Below are positions 9,851 through 24,299 of a stretch of DNA of 64,000 nt, in pieces. The first letter of the stretch is position 1. Each line of letters opens with the position of its first letter. The position numbers and the translations under genes were made by a program. The stretch comes from Asterella californica (lineage: Eukaryota > Streptophyta > Marchantiopsida > Marchantiales > Aytoniaceae): NCBI GenBank assembly GCA_036924285.1, contig JAYKYS010000015.1:1054001-1118000 (forward strand), written 5' to 3'. The notes beneath the pieces were generated by a model. That model saw only the letters and a program-made list of their open reading frames with translations, searched no databases and had not been told where the DNA came from.

Positions 9851-12800
9851 TAATAACAAGTAATTTCAAATACAGAGTGCACTACACCCTAATATCACTC
9901 ACCAAGAAACTATAAAGAAAGTATAAGATCTCTAAGAGCTTCTCTGCACATGCAGTTTCGAAACTGAAAGCAGTATAGTTTTTGATATTTTCTCTACAGT
10001 TTGGTTTTGCTGACCCGATCATAATTTCGCATTAAAGACATTTTCGACGATTTTCTCCTGAATGGGTGCAGCAGTTTCGTTACAGTTTTGCAATTTCGAC
10101 ACGAGTTGGACACGGGGAGCAGTCTAGCATGGCACTTTTCGCTCGTGTGGTGCTCAAACTGCGAACCTCAAATCTCAAAGAACTATGTTTCAAACTCATC
10201 TCTTAAACTGCGAGAAACTGTACCTTCCCACTCCAACCGTATTCATGAAAAGAAACTGTGTACAATCTAGAAATGTCGTTTATTACTTACCCTAACTCGC
10301 ACGAGTCTCTTTTCAGTTTTAAAACTGCAGGTGCAGAGACTCTCTAAGGAACTCTGTATTGTACTAGTGTTTTTTGAGAATTAGAAAAATATACTTTATT
10401 CTACAATATTACCCTTATAAATTGAAAATATTTAACGGAAATACAAGACGGACATGTTGAAAATCAGCGATTGGACTGTTTTCTTAAAAATAAGACCTTT
10501 AGAAATACTGAAAAGAAGTTGAAGAACATATCAAACTCGAGCTTGGAAAAGTGAGGCAAGAAGAGGTGTCATAGTTCTTAAGCCGTGGAGGTACACTGAA
10601 GGCTATCTCTTCATTTTCTTCGGGGATATACTCGTAAAAACTGACCGTTAGTTAATCCACGTCTTGCTTTGGTTTCTTTACGGCTGATACTCATTCCAAC
10701 GTTAAGAAATCTTCTGTGTTCACTTTTGACACTTGCTGGACATTCCATCCTTCCTTCTAGAACCTTCTACTTCGTTTCACCTAAAAGATTTTGAGCAATG
10801 TTGCTATACGTTCAGATAAGATGCAACATTCATTCATTACCTAACCTTTCAGTAAGAAAAGCAAGAAAAACCAAGTGATATAAATTGATGTCCTGAATGG
10901 TTTAATGTCTACTTGGTGATAAAGTCCCAGTCTTGTAGTTTCAGAAGCCTTTTCAGAATCCTGACTTCTGTCTTCGGTAAATAGTTAACATTTATCATTA
11001 TTTCTAAATGATTTTTCTATAATTTAGATATAATATTTAATATATTTTCTAATGTCACAAAGAGACAGAATCTTCGGTGACCAGAGCAGATCCACTTTTC
11101 CTCAATTTCTCCGCTATACTAACTATTTATTCTTCAGTCAGTCATTCACTATATTCACCTTATTGCTGCACCAAATGCATAGGCATTGCAATTCCCTTAC
11201 CCAGCACTTTGTTCCCAAATGGAAACAGGTTGACATTTTAATTTGTATTTCGAATATCCGAATGCATTTGATGTGACACTGATTGTACTAATAAGCAGTT
11301 ATACGTTGAATGATGCTATGATATGACAATGTAAACAAAGTAAGAAGGAGCTAGAAACTGTGATGATTATTACTAAATAATTACAATTATAAATAATGGA
11401 AAACTTAATATTAATAATATAATAAAACCTATATTAATAGAGAATTTCACACATGAGGTAGAAAGTTGATGTTTAGTGTCCCTTTTGGGACATGGTCTCG
11501 TCTCGGTTTTGACTCCGACCGGACATGAAATTGTAACTGTTCAGAACGTTATCATAGTGCCATGTTTTAGACGACGTGAGACTCTTGATACACTAGATTT
11601 TTGAACAACCGTTGTGCGGTACGACTCTCTCAATTTAAACCCCTCATCCTCATACCAAAGGATGGTCAAAGGAATTTGAATCTGAATCTGAATGTCAACT
11701 GTTTTCCAAGAGACTCCTCTCCAAACTATGAGATTTCCGACACTTATATTCAGTCATACAGGGAGAAAATACCAAATTCTTTTTCTAACTGTAGTATTAA
11801 GTGAGACGAATCCAACGGTACAAAGCGTTTGGAACCGTTAGTGAGCGTCGGTCAACTGGCACAGTCTGTCTGGATTAGCCAGATTAGACAAAACTCCGAA
11901 CGTGAAAAAGGAAAATAAAAGAGTCTATACTCTCTTTTTCTTTTTTTTCCTTTAAAATATATTTGCGGAGGTTTAAGATCAAACGATTTCCATATTGGTT
12001 TGTGAAAATCAATGATGGTTTTTTATTGTTGCCTTTATATCTTAAGTAAAAACATTATGGACATAGCTATGACAATGGGTTAATCTCTAGTTACCCGTTT
12101 GCATCCCAGATCACCCACATAGTAACTTTGATTGCTGTATGTTATCAAAAAATGTATAGATGTTAAATGAAAATTTAAAGCTAAGTTTTTCAAGAAAAAG
12201 CAAAAGTCTATATGAGAATATTACGTGTTATGCGAGACCGGGAAAGATAGAATAGAACCATAAGTGAAGTTCCGGTTGGATTGTAAAGACTACAATCATC
12301 AAGCTCCTTCTAATAAAGCTAACATCAAGAGGAGGAGGATTATTGAGTAAGCTTATGACATGCTAAAATGACTAACCGATAAATTACTATGTGCAGGTGA
12401 GCTAATAAGACAAATCCGCCAACCCTGTCCGCCCGTAGCCGTGGGGTCGACTACTCACCGTGAGATCTCATTCTGGGCAAGGAAAAGCTCATTGTGAAGG
12501 AAGCCTAAAAACAAATAAATAAATAACTTTAGGCTTCCTTGAGATGTGGTTCATGCAATAATGCAAGGATCCAATTCACCTGAACTACATATTTGTCTAC
12601 CAAATTTCCAAATCAGGATTTGTTTTCAAGATTAAGAGAAGAATAGTTTATCAGCCGTCGGGAATTGATATCAAGAAAAATTTTCTGATATCATAGAATT
12701 TAGAAAATAGATATTGAAGCTCATAATTATATTTAACATAGTTATCAAACTCGATAACTATAACTTTGATAGTTATAAAAGTTTTATCTATATCTGGATA

Positions 12801-15685
12801 TGAATAAAAAAAATCTGATATAAAAAAAGTTTTCTTGATTACTGATGAGCGTTTTCATTCCTCCAAGATTAGGTTCGGTAATAAAAATTATCAACATACA
12901 TGTTAGTTTATCGATTCTCATTAAACTGCAGCAAGGAAAATTCTTGAAATTAGTTAATTTTGTATAGAGTAGTCCTCTTGGTACCATTTTAAGGTTTTCT
13001 AAAGAGATGTGTTTTACCATATACATTGAAATAAAATTATCTCATGAGTCACATGAAATCTAAAAACAAAATTCATGGTTTCGTCCACAACAGTTATAGT
13101 TACCCTCTTTTTGTGGAGTTAAAAACCTATGTGTACCAAGTTGGATAATCTGCTTCCGATTTTGAGAAAAGACTGATAAACTGTTATATACGACTGGGCT
13201 CCAAGAAATGAAGACTCGAATTTATATTCCAACATTTGAGGGATAGTTCGACTATTTTTGTTGCTTGATAAGCTCACCACTTCTGCCTGCAATCAATTAA
13301 CCAGAGTTACCATCTCGAAACCTTGGTTCGTTCTTTTCTTTTCTTTCTTGGGTTTTGTTTTATCATTATAAATTTTCTTCTTGTAATGGCCCTTCGAACG
13401 TGTCCTTGAAGCTAGAGCCTGACCATGGTCAAGTTGAACGATTATGCTGCTTGAATGGAAAGAAGAAATGATGATTCCACAATGCATGGAATCTAACTTT
13501 TTCTCACTCGTTGAACTTGTAAGCTCTAACGTGATATGCTTTTAGGATACCGTAGTTATTTTGTGGTTCACGAAAGATAGAAATAATTCAACGATAACTT
13601 CGCATAATCTTATTTAAGTTAAGCGATTCGCAATTATATAGATAGTGAAGCGAAAATATGCATACAACATGCACTTCTGGAAGGGAAAAAAGAAGAGGTC
13701 AAATGGAGATATAGTCAATAGATTATATAAAGCGGTTGGTTAGATTATAACGGCACACCTAGTTTTGAACATATCTCCGTATGAAAAGGATTGATTATCA
13801 TAGAGGAGAGAATGCAAGAAAAGCTCTTTTGGCGTTAAAGGGGATGAACTGACGTAAGGAAATGTATACTAAATTTATATGTTCGAATTTAAACAACAAA
13901 ATAAAAAAGACCCAGCTCATGACTTCTGCAATCACCATGTTTTCTGCACTTGGCACTTGAAAAGAGAAAAAAGCTATAGGGTCATGTGTGTACGAAGACA
14001 CTAGTCCTCGTATAAAGAAAGTGGTCATGGAAGAATATACATTAATTATAGCCTAACCTTTCCAAGAGAAACGGTCACACTATATAAAAGCCTACATATT
14101 CCCCTCTTCCAAACTAGACTCGTCTATCCAACATGATAGTTAATGTTGCATGCAAAATGTAAAACGTTTGTTGGTCCGATGAGATCAATACTTGCATCTT
14201 GTTTACGTGTTAAAAATTGAGTTCTCTCCACGTGAGGATGGAGAGGTGAATATATACAATATTTGCTTGATATCTGGATCTGTCAAATGATTTTGACTTT
14301 AGAACAGTTTCTTACTGTATGTGCATAATATGTTTCCTCATGGTGTTCTTCTTGTGGTACCGTTTCATTTCGATACATTCGGTTGCATTTGGCATGAACT
14401 TCCTAATGCATCAGTCGAATCCAGTACTTTCTACTGTGAAAGTATTACATTCAGCTGACACTGGAGTATTGTTATAGTTCATTTATCTTTAAATTATAAT
14501 AAATTTCACTCTAATTAATTCACATCTACTTTCGATTTATTAGTCGTATAAATTTTTATATAAAACCAAACTTATATATCATATTCATACAAGACAACTT
14601 TTCTAAAACCAGTTGAGACATACTACGGGCACTTGAACCTTAATACAGTAGTGCGGCTGAGGATTGGTGAAGAAGAAGAAGGTAATTATCCATAAACTTA
14701 ACTCTTCTTAATTATTGGATGACTCTATATAGGTTTGGAAAAATAATTTCTTTATGTCTTTTTGTCAATCTTGAAATGTTAACACAAAATAAACATGCGC
14801 CCATTAAACTCCATCTCGATTTCTATAAACACGTCTTACCCATATGACATATTAAAAAAGCATATTGATTTAATCTTTTGGTTAATATTAAAATAACCAA
14901 CTTACGATTAGCATATTTGTTTTGAGCCTTTGGAACTGCGTGAGAAACATGGACTCGATACCTCAATAGTCTACCTTCTTGGATATCCTGAATTGTCTCA
15001 CTGTTGATTATAATAATCTTTAACGTGATAGTTTAACCTTTGAAATTCTTATTTTCCCTTCAAAATTATGTCATTTTATAAACATAAACATAACTTAAAT
15101 CAAGTAGGCGAGTTCTAAGAGAATGATGTTAATATTAATATCTACTTTATATTTTAATAATAAATTATATAATACTTTTCAAAACTTAATTTCATTTCAT
15201 TTTTATTGTCTTTATTAGGTCTTACATATTTGGTAATAAAGTTTGACTGTCTCCTCTAGCTCCTTGTATGGTTATGAGACATCTGACGTAAGAAGAATAT
15301 AATCTCAATAATATCATTTTTCAGAAAATACTTAAAAAAACTTTAAACATACTATTTGGATGGATGTGTATATTACAGGTCATGAACCTGTTCTTGGAAA
15401 AAATGGTAAGAATCGCCTTTCCAAAATTATTTATGACTCAAATGTGATGGATCAGCTTACGTGGATTCTCTATGAAGAGTTGTTTTAAAACCTAAATTTA
15501 ACAATAATGCGTTTCAATGCTAAGAAAGAAGATTTTCTAACGTACAGAAAGAAAACAACCGGAGAAGGCTAGCTTCGTATAGAGCCGTGACCGTTTACAA
15601 TCATATGTGTGGAATGATATAATAATTTCAATTTAATAATAAAATATTTAGAAATTGGAATAAATTGCTTGAATCCTATACTACT
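9851..15685. other. Long AT-rich spacer
   Basis: Nearly 6 kb have no open frame above ~80 codons and no protein motif. One clear hairpin lies at 12497-12550. I see no tandem array or RNA gene. Confidence 0.6.
12497..12550. repeat. 13-bp perfect inverted repeat
   Basis: AAGGAAGCCTAAA at 12497-12509 is the exact reverse complement of TTTAGGCTTCCTT at 12538-12550, around a 28-nt A/T loop containing AAATAAATAAATAA. It is a possible foldback element or MITE remnant. Confidence 0.85.
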
Positions 15686-15975
15686 TTACTGTCAAAACTG
15701 AGTGAGGAATCTGAGAAAAAAGCATTAAGGTTGAATTCGGAACACTCGCAAAGCAAAGAATATTGGCAGAGCTCATGGAATTTGTTTATTTATTATTTTT
15801 CAAATCAGACGTGCGTAAATAAATTCACTACTTAGAGAATTTATTATAATAAATATTTACAGCGATTCAAAAACACCACTCTAAATGATAATCGGCTCTA
15901 GACAAAGCTTTCTTTGGACTATTGCCTTTTTCGTTCTGGACGTTAAAGACGGTTTGTTTTAACTTTGACACGGAC
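15686..15975 (+). mobile_element. MITE copy (GTGTCAAAG family)
   Basis: The right end AACTTTGACACGGAC is followed by TA. Internal motifs TTCAAAAACACCACTCTAA and TCTAGACAAAG align with the copies at 25.4 and 31.1 kb. The left end near 15686 (ACTGTCAAAACTG) is diverged, so its position is approximate. Confidence 0.6.
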
Positions 15976-15997
15976 TAATAGTGCGTGTACTTAACTT

Positions 15998-16030
15998 GGA
16001 CTTAAGTACCAAGACTTAGTACTTAAGTCC
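15998..16030. other. 12-bp perfect hairpin
   Basis: GGACTTAAGTAC (15998-16009) pairs perfectly with GTACTTAAGTCC (16019-16030) around a 9-nt loop. It lies 22 bp beyond the right end of a MITE. Confidence 0.9.
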
Positions 16031-16501
16031 TTATGTTACATATTGTCAGATTATGTTTCAGTCGTAATGGAACGACCCATTACACTCGACTGCCATAGAA
16101 CTCAAGTTACGCAACGGCCGAGATAGTTGTATTTGTAAATTGTGAAATTATTCATTGTATTTAATCATTGGATTTGTCTTCATTCTTTCCTACAGAAATA
16201 TCTAAAATTGTTTCATTTCATCATATTCTTTAATAACTATAAAAGACACTCACTTGGATTTTTTGAAATATTATACATCTAATGTAGGGTTTAGTTTACT
16301 AATTATAATTTTCTCCCTCCTATAATACTGAAGCACTTGTGATATGACATTTGTGACTAAGCACGTGCTTGTAAACTGATGATATCTGTATGGTTTTTTG
16401 TCTCATCATGATCAACGAAGAATCTGTAAAAAAGAACTGTAAAATGTAACTATTGAAAATAAAGTTCAAGTAAAAGCGGAAAATAATATTCTCATCTGTT
16501 A

Positions 16502-16804
16502 GTGCGTGTCAAAGCTAGAATATTTAGCAAATATTATTGGCCAAGAGTTAAGATCCGAGGAGAAAACCACGGACTTTTCTTATTGATCTTTTATCTGATT
16601 GGGTCATGAGTTTCTTGAACTTAAAGAAAAAAGAAGTTTATTCTAATTTTTAGATACATAAAATCTTAAAATATAAAATAATTATTTCCATTCACAAATA
16701 CACGATAAGCGATCCATGGCTCTGTACAAAGCTATGCTTCGAGAACTTCTCGATTCTTTCCTGGTGGAAGTTAGAGAAACTTATTTCTTAGCTTTGACAC
16801 TCCC
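16502..16804 (+). mobile_element. MITE copy with both ends (GTGTCAAAG family)
   Basis: The left end GTGCGTGTCAAAGCTAG follows TA (16500-16501). The right end AGCTTTGACACTCCC is its inverted complement with few mismatches, giving terminal inverted repeats of ~15-17 bp. The right flank is TG rather than TA. There is no coding capacity in 303 bp. TA duplication and short length suggest a Stowaway-like element mobilised by a Tc1/mariner transposase. Confidence 0.75.
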
Positions 16805-18063
16805 TGTAAATAATAACGAAGGCTTCGGATATTGAACTCAGAAAGAGTCTAAGCAAGAACAAGAAGTTTTGTCTGCATTTTTTAGAAGGACATTTTCCTC
16901 GTTGTTTCTTGGAAGTATCATATCTTGTCACTAAATACACTAATTACTTAAATCAGTCTATGTTCCGAATTAGTGTCACCTTCCAATTAGTGTATGTACA
17001 CTACTTCGGCGTGAAGGCATTTGGAGAGGATTTTGCACTGATTCTGAGTTGAAGTACATACAGAAGTTCATGCTCTCATGTTTTGACCCGCTGACCTTGC
17101 TTAAGCAAAACTACAAGCACGTGTATATTTTCTAATCCACATTAGCAAAGATCTAATCATTTCATAATAGCAACTTGAGGAACGGAGCTATTTTATTGTT
17201 CAAATGAGAAGAAGAATGCCTTAAACGAATTCTCTACTGAAAATAAAACATTTATCGAAATAGTGTCAACAACCAGGTAAATAGTGTTGCTCAGAATTAG
17301 TGTCACATATACTAATTATTGCGGCATCCAAATTACAAACCTTCACTGAATAATTCGTGTAATTATTGTAGGTTTAAACAGGACAAGAATACTAGTTCGA
17401 TGAAAACAAAAGCAAACCACGACTATTTATTCGAAAGTAGTTGGAAAGTTATTTAAACATATTTGGTAAATATCTGACGATATTAAATGGCATGAAGGAA
17501 AATCAAGACATCGTGCATATGATTAGCTTTCCTTCATTAGAACTAATGAAAGAGTAGCAAGCGAAGGAGAGTTCTCTACTCTCTACTCCAAAGCGTTTAG
17601 GAAGAGAGAGTTAGATAGCATACAAAATTAGCACGAGAATTCCAAAGACTCATGAAACTGTTTAAATGCATTGGGGAGTTTTTGTAATTATGAAGATATT
17701 GCAATAATCATATTATATAATCAGTTTTTGATATATTTCCCCACCAAAGTGTGCTATATAACATGTGACTATTTACCGAGGTTTCGCTATATCATAGACA
17801 ACAATTAAGGTCTTTGATAATTCGCATAGGGTTTATGAACACAACCTGAGTAACACTATGTGACCGCTGAGAAGGAGCAGGATTATTATGATATTATGAT
17901 TTTCATATCGACTATTAACATCCTTGCATGTAACGAGATAGCATTAGATATGAACAGAAATGAGGTTCATTAGCTTTGAGCTGCAGCAACAAGTGAATGA
18001 AACCCTAAGTCTCACAAACTCTACCCAGGGAATAAATGATTGCAACCTCAGAGGCTGTCTAGC

Positions 18064-18097
18064 AAGGGTTTAGGGTTTAGGTAAACCCTAAACCCTT
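18064..18097. repeat. Head-to-head telomeric palindrome
   Basis: Two TTTAGGG-type units are followed by GG and then their exact reverse complement. The two 16-bp arms (18064-18079 and 18082-18097) match perfectly. G-rich arm first and C-rich arm second is the orientation expected at a telomere-to-telomere junction. Only about two units per side remain. Confidence 0.9.
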
Positions 18098-19894
18098 TTA
18101 AACAGGCTCTCAGGCAACTTGTTCAAAACGACATAAAGAAAGAGAACAATGGCAACCTCTTATTCATTTCTTGTGATTTGATATATGTCTGTTTTTAATG
18201 ATTGAGAAAACTAATCGTATACTATTTGATTAGCTTTAGACAATGAGCTCATCAAATACTATCTTCACCTTATCTACAAGTCCAGGATGACTTGTCGGAC
18301 TTGATTAACTATTTTCTGTTTTCATTTTAAGCCCGAGTATGACTACAAGTGCTCCGGGTGACCCAGAAGACCTTATTTGCGGGTTTGTTTTGAGAGAATT
18401 GAAAACTTTATACGTTATGCAAAAATGTTTTTAGTGACTATGTTTTTCTGAACTTGGAATCTATGAAATAAAAAATCAACTTAAAGCTATTCACCAGCTT
18501 TATAAGTTAAGATTCATCCTGAAACAAACTAATGAGTACTGAAAGAGAAATGTGAAGATGAAGATTCGAGGTTTCTTAAAGCAAAAGAAATCTTTTCTTC
18601 AGACTCAAAACACACTATGAAGAAAAAAGAATATTCGTTTTCATGCTTGGATACTCATACCGGGGGTTTAAGAGCCCGTTCATGACACTACAACGTTATC
18701 ACTTCACATCTCCATGTCAACTAAAACATTAAACAAAACCTTCAGAGTATATAGACTTTTTAAGTGACATGTCCCACTTTCTGAGATATCGCAAAACTAG
18801 TAAGGAGAACCTCCCTATAGTAATAGAGATGGGACCGGTCACTACTTATAACTAGAAGGTTTCACTAAACGAAGGATTCATTATTAAAGTTTCGAGATAT
18901 AAAGAAACATATATGCACTCTGTTGTAAAATCAGAACTGAGAAATGAGATGAAATACAGAAAGAACATTTTTTATTTTGAGAACAATTATTTCCAATGAG
19001 TTATCATTATCCATGAGTGAGAGGTAACCAAAAAGGACTAAAATCTTATATCACTATACACAGTAGAGGGGTTATCACTATATTACACGGCTCCAAAGGT
19101 TTTATCGCTATGATGTGGTATCACTTGAAGGAGTTGTACTGTGGTGTGAAATCATCTATTATCGATCTTTATTTGTTTTAAAACACTAGTGCTGCAAATG
19201 TGCAAAAGACAGAAGGAATCAGAAATGAGACAACAGAATAATCTCAAACTTTGTATATGTGATGCTTTCTCCGAAGTTCTGCAGAGTTGAAACCTTGAAG
19301 GCGAAGTGCCCCATGAAGCCGGTTATTCTTCTCCCTTAAATGTATCAGCTCAAAGAAGCCTAAATGTTAGGGTAGGGAATAACCGTCAGTATAGTTGGGA
19401 TGACTATACATACTGACACTGATGGGACTGGACAGTAAAACACGGAGGAACCTTCTATAGCAGGTTTCTTGTGACCTGGTGGCTGTAGAGTCCAGAATTC
19501 AGGTGACTGATTGACTTGGATTCGATGTACGTACATTTGAATGTCGAAGTAGGTAGTTCGTCCTTTTCGCCGTGTCTAGTTGTAGAGTGATGGATGTTCT
19601 TGTACCAAGAAAGACGAAAGGAGCCATCCCATGGGATGCGCATATGGCCAACCCATCCGGGCAGTCTGGGGGACGTTGAAAAATGATTTGTCATAACTTT
19701 TGAGCTACGATACTGAGCGGGCACGGCTAGAGTACAAAAACATAATAAATGGGATGAACCGCCTAGCCCTACTCTAACCTGGCACGTGCATAGCCATATG
19801 TACTTAAATAGTATGTGACAAGGACAATGCCGTTCATGTACTCTATGCTTGGAAAGAGGCCACCGGTGACTCAACCCAGCCCGTTACTATCATG

Positions 19895-19913
19895 GGGTGG
19901 AGTAACTCCACCC
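19895..19913. other. 8-bp perfect hairpin
   Basis: GGGTGGAG, a TAA loop, then CTCCACCC. No surrounding gene explains it. Confidence 0.85.
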
Positions 19914-22900
19914 GCCTAGAAGTGGAGTATTCCAAAAGGAGTTCGAGTGATCATGTTGTTTGTCGTTTCTTTCTATTAGTGAGATGATGCCGTTGATGAA
20001 ATAACTATCCAATTATTTCCGAAGGGACTTCGGGTCTCATCATGTTATGCTTTTTCTTTTCTTTTTCCCCACTTCACTTCTTTCTATTTTTATTTATTAT
20101 TTATTTCATTTTTCTCAAGTTGTGAACTAACTAAGAGCATCTTTAGAAACCTTCTTTTGTACCCCTGGATCTTGCATGGAACCGGAGGGTATCGGAAAAG
20201 GCACAACTGGTCATGTTTCTTGTCCGCTAGCGCACGGAGAATCACGAGGACGAATGAGTAGGAGATCTGCTGGATCGATCATCGATGTACGAGGTTCATA
20301 TGGATGGATTTAATGACGCGTGCATGGGACTTATCATCCCAGACCACATGCCATCTTTGTTGGTTCGCTAACGCGAATAACGATATACCCCACAGAGCCG
20401 CGGCATAATATGAGAATAATGAATTAGTTATATCAGATTTAATGAAATTGCATATTAAGAAGAGAGAATGCGATCGTGTTGTTTGTCGCATGCGGAAAGC
20501 AAATGGTAATCAAGCCATGAAAGCGTGCTTTCGTTGATCTCTCCTACCACCCTCCAGCAGATTTTCTAGTCTCGAGATCTCATCCAATGAAAACGCACGG
20601 ACTAGTCCACGCGATTTATCTCGCAACTTTTCGCGACGACGATGACAGTCTTCAGGCTACAGCAGCCACGACTGCAGTAGAAGCTTGCAAGCATTCAATG
20701 CTGACGTTATGCACTAGGAATGAACATTCTCCACAAGAACTTAAGTGTAAGTGAACCCCGCTGTCTAAATACTGTCGGACGCACATCTGGCTCTTGTAGG
20801 AAGTAGCCTTACACCTTCCTTCCCCTGGTCATGGGAAAGCGTCAGAGTCGGTCAGACGCTGCGCTGAAAGCCTACTTCGACCCTACCCTACCCAAGACTA
20901 GGAGTAGGCTCGGAGACGCTGCCGACTGCTGTGAGAGGCATCGGGAATAGCGCCGACAAAAGACTCGCACTTATCGGGAAGCCTCGACTGTAGTTCCCTG
21001 AGAGGAGTTCCCCGGTTGAAGATCTCAATAGCGCAAATACTGCCGGTATGTTCGTCGTCTGGTTCTAACCGGTTCATACTTCCAACTTTCTGAAACAGTT
21101 GACGGGACTTGATGTCAGATCTTCTCCTAATGCAAAAGTGCAAAGAAATGGGAGGATATTTTAATATAGTTTAATATATGTTTTAGTGCTCGATGTGCAG
21201 TTCGCGAGTCAAATTGCTTACTCTGTTGTGTCGTGGTTCCGTCTCGTCGTCGTGGTGGAAACTCCACCACCGGCCTGGCTTGTCATTCCGGAAACTCTGT
21301 CGACTACCAAACTGGTGACTTACCAGTCTTATGTCGCAAATAGCGTTTAGCTCTAGTTACCTGCGTAATAGTCTTAGGGACCACGCGCACTGCATTTTAT
21401 GGGCACTCCAGCTTATTGGAAATAACAGGTCGGTAATAATATCGAAATGCGCATCAAGGTTTTTTGGTTTATTACAACAATTCATTTCAGTTTATTTGCG
21501 ACGGCATTCTTTTATAGCTTTTTCACTTACACAAACTCCCTGCGTGCACCACGTGGAATTGACACTCCACTGTCATTTTATATGCCCAATCAGCATCCGA
21601 AAGAAATATATTTAGCGTCGAGGTATATTTCTGAGTTGAATAATCTCTCAATAAGCTCGACCAGTGTGCAAATATTGATCGATTCTCAGCTTCTCTTCAG
21701 TACACTTTTTAGCGTCAGACTTACAGGCTTCTCGTTGGCTTTGGAGCCAACAAGCCCGATGCGCATAGTCCCTTACCAACATTATTTTACTAGAGGAGAT
21801 TTAACATTAATTATGACTCGCGTATTTATATATTTCATCCTGAAGAAACTAGAAATTTGATCGTATCTCTAGTATGTTTGTTGTGCTTGAATCACACTTC
21901 TCTTAATTATTATATGGTCAATATTATTATTTCTTGTATAAATTATATTAAAGATAATAATATTAAGCTGATATGTAGTTCGACATGTCAGTGATATGAC
22001 CAAGTGACAAGTTTCACAGTCAATAATTAAAGGATGCGATAAAACAATACATCATTAAGAGATGTGTGATCAAGGAAAATTTAGAACATTACCTTACACT
22101 CGCAGTTGAATAAGCATCCCAACTCGCTTCAATGGACAGTATTGGATGGAAGTAGGACAGAAATTTTAGATTTTATTTGATGTTGGATTTTTTCTATCTC
22201 TGAGAAATGAATTAAAATATTTGGAGTTATCTTTAGCTGATTTGTTTTTCTTATGATTTAATAGCTATGATATAATCAAGAAGCATCCCTACCTATTACA
22301 AGCATACGTTATGACAATCATCCGGTAAATAAAATAACTAGTTTCAAGCCATGACAAATCGAGAACCGGATTAAAACTATAAACAAAGCGACAAGACATG
22401 ATCTAGGTTTGGCATAAATTCTTCATTCAATAATGAATGGAAAGTATTTTAAAATTATTGATTAATTTATGATCTAACTCTTTCTCGTCAAAAGAGTTAG
22501 GAGGTCATAACTAATCGCATGTATATTTTGCCCTTTTCATAAATGTAGAGAAAGGAAGAGCCCTGAAAATTCATGTTTTTCTTCTATTTCATTACTTTAA
22601 TTCATGGGGAAATCATTTTTAAATAAATATTAAGACAATATCCTATTTCAGAAGAAAAAAGTATGAATTTGAATCTCCATATTGCTAGTAGACAATAGAC
22701 GACTCTTCGGTTCCTTCTTGGTATCAAGTGCTACTCACTTGCTCGATCGGTGATCCACTTGTCCATGAGGCTTAAGTTTTTCTTGTTGTACGTGGTATCT
22801 TTTCCATAGATAAGTCGGATTTCGCGGTAAAAGTGTTTAAAGAAAAAGACCACTCCTTGAACTGTAGTAGACATGTTGCAACAGTAGATGATTGAGTGAA

Positions 22901-22954
22901 CTACTTACTCGATGGGACAACTCTCTGTATTTTGTTGATAACATCTGAGAGTAA

Positions 22955-23035
22955 ATAAAAATTTTAATATTTTATATAAATAAAAATTTTAAATATTTTA
23001 TTTTATAAATAATAAATAATATTTAAAAAATCGTT
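22955..23035. repeat. A/T-only low-complexity block
   Basis: About 80 bp of almost pure A/T, with repeated TAAAAATTTTAA and TTTTATA-like words. Confidence 0.85.
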
Positions 23036-23799
23036 TTTTATATAAAGTACTATATTCTTACTTTGAAGATTAAAAATAATATATTTTATCGATTTTCAAA
23101 AAATTTACTCAAAATACTATATTTTTCTTACACATGTTTCTAACAGAAATTGTTAATGAACCCCCAGATTGCTTATCTTGTACATAGAGGAAAGAGCCTA
23201 CCATACCAAGTGTGAGGACCTTATTACACTAAAGTAAGTGGATTCAGCGTTCTAAGACTTAACTTAAATATATACTGCAGTAATAAGCAAATGTGTTATG
23301 TTTTTAATTTTTGAAGTTAAGGAGAGAAATGACATATATATATTAGAGAGTGTGAAAGTTAGAATCAGTATTAAATGTTTGAATGTAATGAAAAGAGCTT
23401 ACTGCTATGGCAATTTATCTTGCTGCAACTTTTGAGATCCTCCTAGAAACTGACCTCGCTCGTTTCTCATCTAGATGTTATATGGTGAAGTTGTATGAAT
23501 CTATTGCTCAAGTTTTGACATGAATTATTATTTTTAAACAGTTATTATTCTAGCGGGACTAATAAGAGATGTCTAAGTTAAGTGAAAATATTTCTAATAG
23601 TCGGAGAGGAAGAAAAGTGTAATTTACAGTCGGCTAATTTTGTTAGGAACTGCGGTTCGCTACAGCTTGCCATTATGACAATACGGGTTCTTCATTATCG
23701 TTTTTATTTATCTGAACCAAGAATCATTATTTGGAGTAATAAAATTTCTTTACTGAAAGAACTCAGGAGCGAAATGAACAAAAATAAATAGAGAACACT

Positions 23800-23924
23800 C
23801 GCAACATCTTTTTGCAAATGCTCGTAAAAACATCCACAAATTCTTGATAAAAATAGTAATTCTCTGGCAGATCAAGAATATTTGAAAAAGGTTCTAACAT
23901 TGACACACTAACATTGACACCCCC
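23800..23924 (+). mobile_element. MITE right-end fragment with doubled terminus
   Basis: TTCTAACATTGACACAC followed by TA (23909-23910) matches the family's right terminus, and a second ACATTGACACCCCC follows at once (23911-23924). The upstream GTAAAAACATCCAC resembles the internal motif. No left end was identified. Confidence 0.45.
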
Positions 23925-24179
23925 ACAAGACTACAACAAATAATTCTCTAACATCCAGAAGGAAAAAGTTCATAAATTGTCAAAAAGTAACCTTGTCTAG
24001 AGCTGTGTATCCCCTAAGGTGGTGTTTTTGTATCACTATAAGTATTTGATTTTTGATTTTCTAAAATTTACAATAAATTCTCTACGCACTGAAATTGTCT
24101 ATGGCTGCAACGCAAGTAAGATTTAAATTAAAAATCCATTAGAGACTGCTGTGGCTGTTTCCTGCAGATGCTTCCGGAA

Positions 24180-24268
24180 GTAACAGCTAAAAATATCCAT
24201 TACCTCTTGACTGCAGCAGTAACACTCTCCAGCGAGCTACGAATCTTTCTCAAAGGTTCCAACTTTGA
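24180..24268 (+). mobile_element. MITE right-end fragment
   Basis: TTCCAACTTTGACACG at 24247-24262 matches the right terminus also seen at 4044. The left part was not recognised. Confidence 0.4.
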
Positions 24269-24299
24269 CACGAAATACTAACAAATTTTAGTGAAACGT

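Larger units (their letters stand above)
16805..23580. other. AT-rich spacer with few landmarks
   Basis: No supported coding region. Landmarks are the telomeric palindrome at 18064-18097, a hairpin at 19895-19913 and an extreme A/T block at 22955-23035. A 139-codon minus-strand frame (19455-19874) and a 137-codon plus frame (21447-21860) have no recognisable domain and are treated as chance. Confidence 0.5.

Noticed and set aside
19455..19874. 139-codon minus-strand open frame as a gene
   Set aside because: No recognisable domain and no supporting neighbours; plausible by chance in a GC-richer patch.
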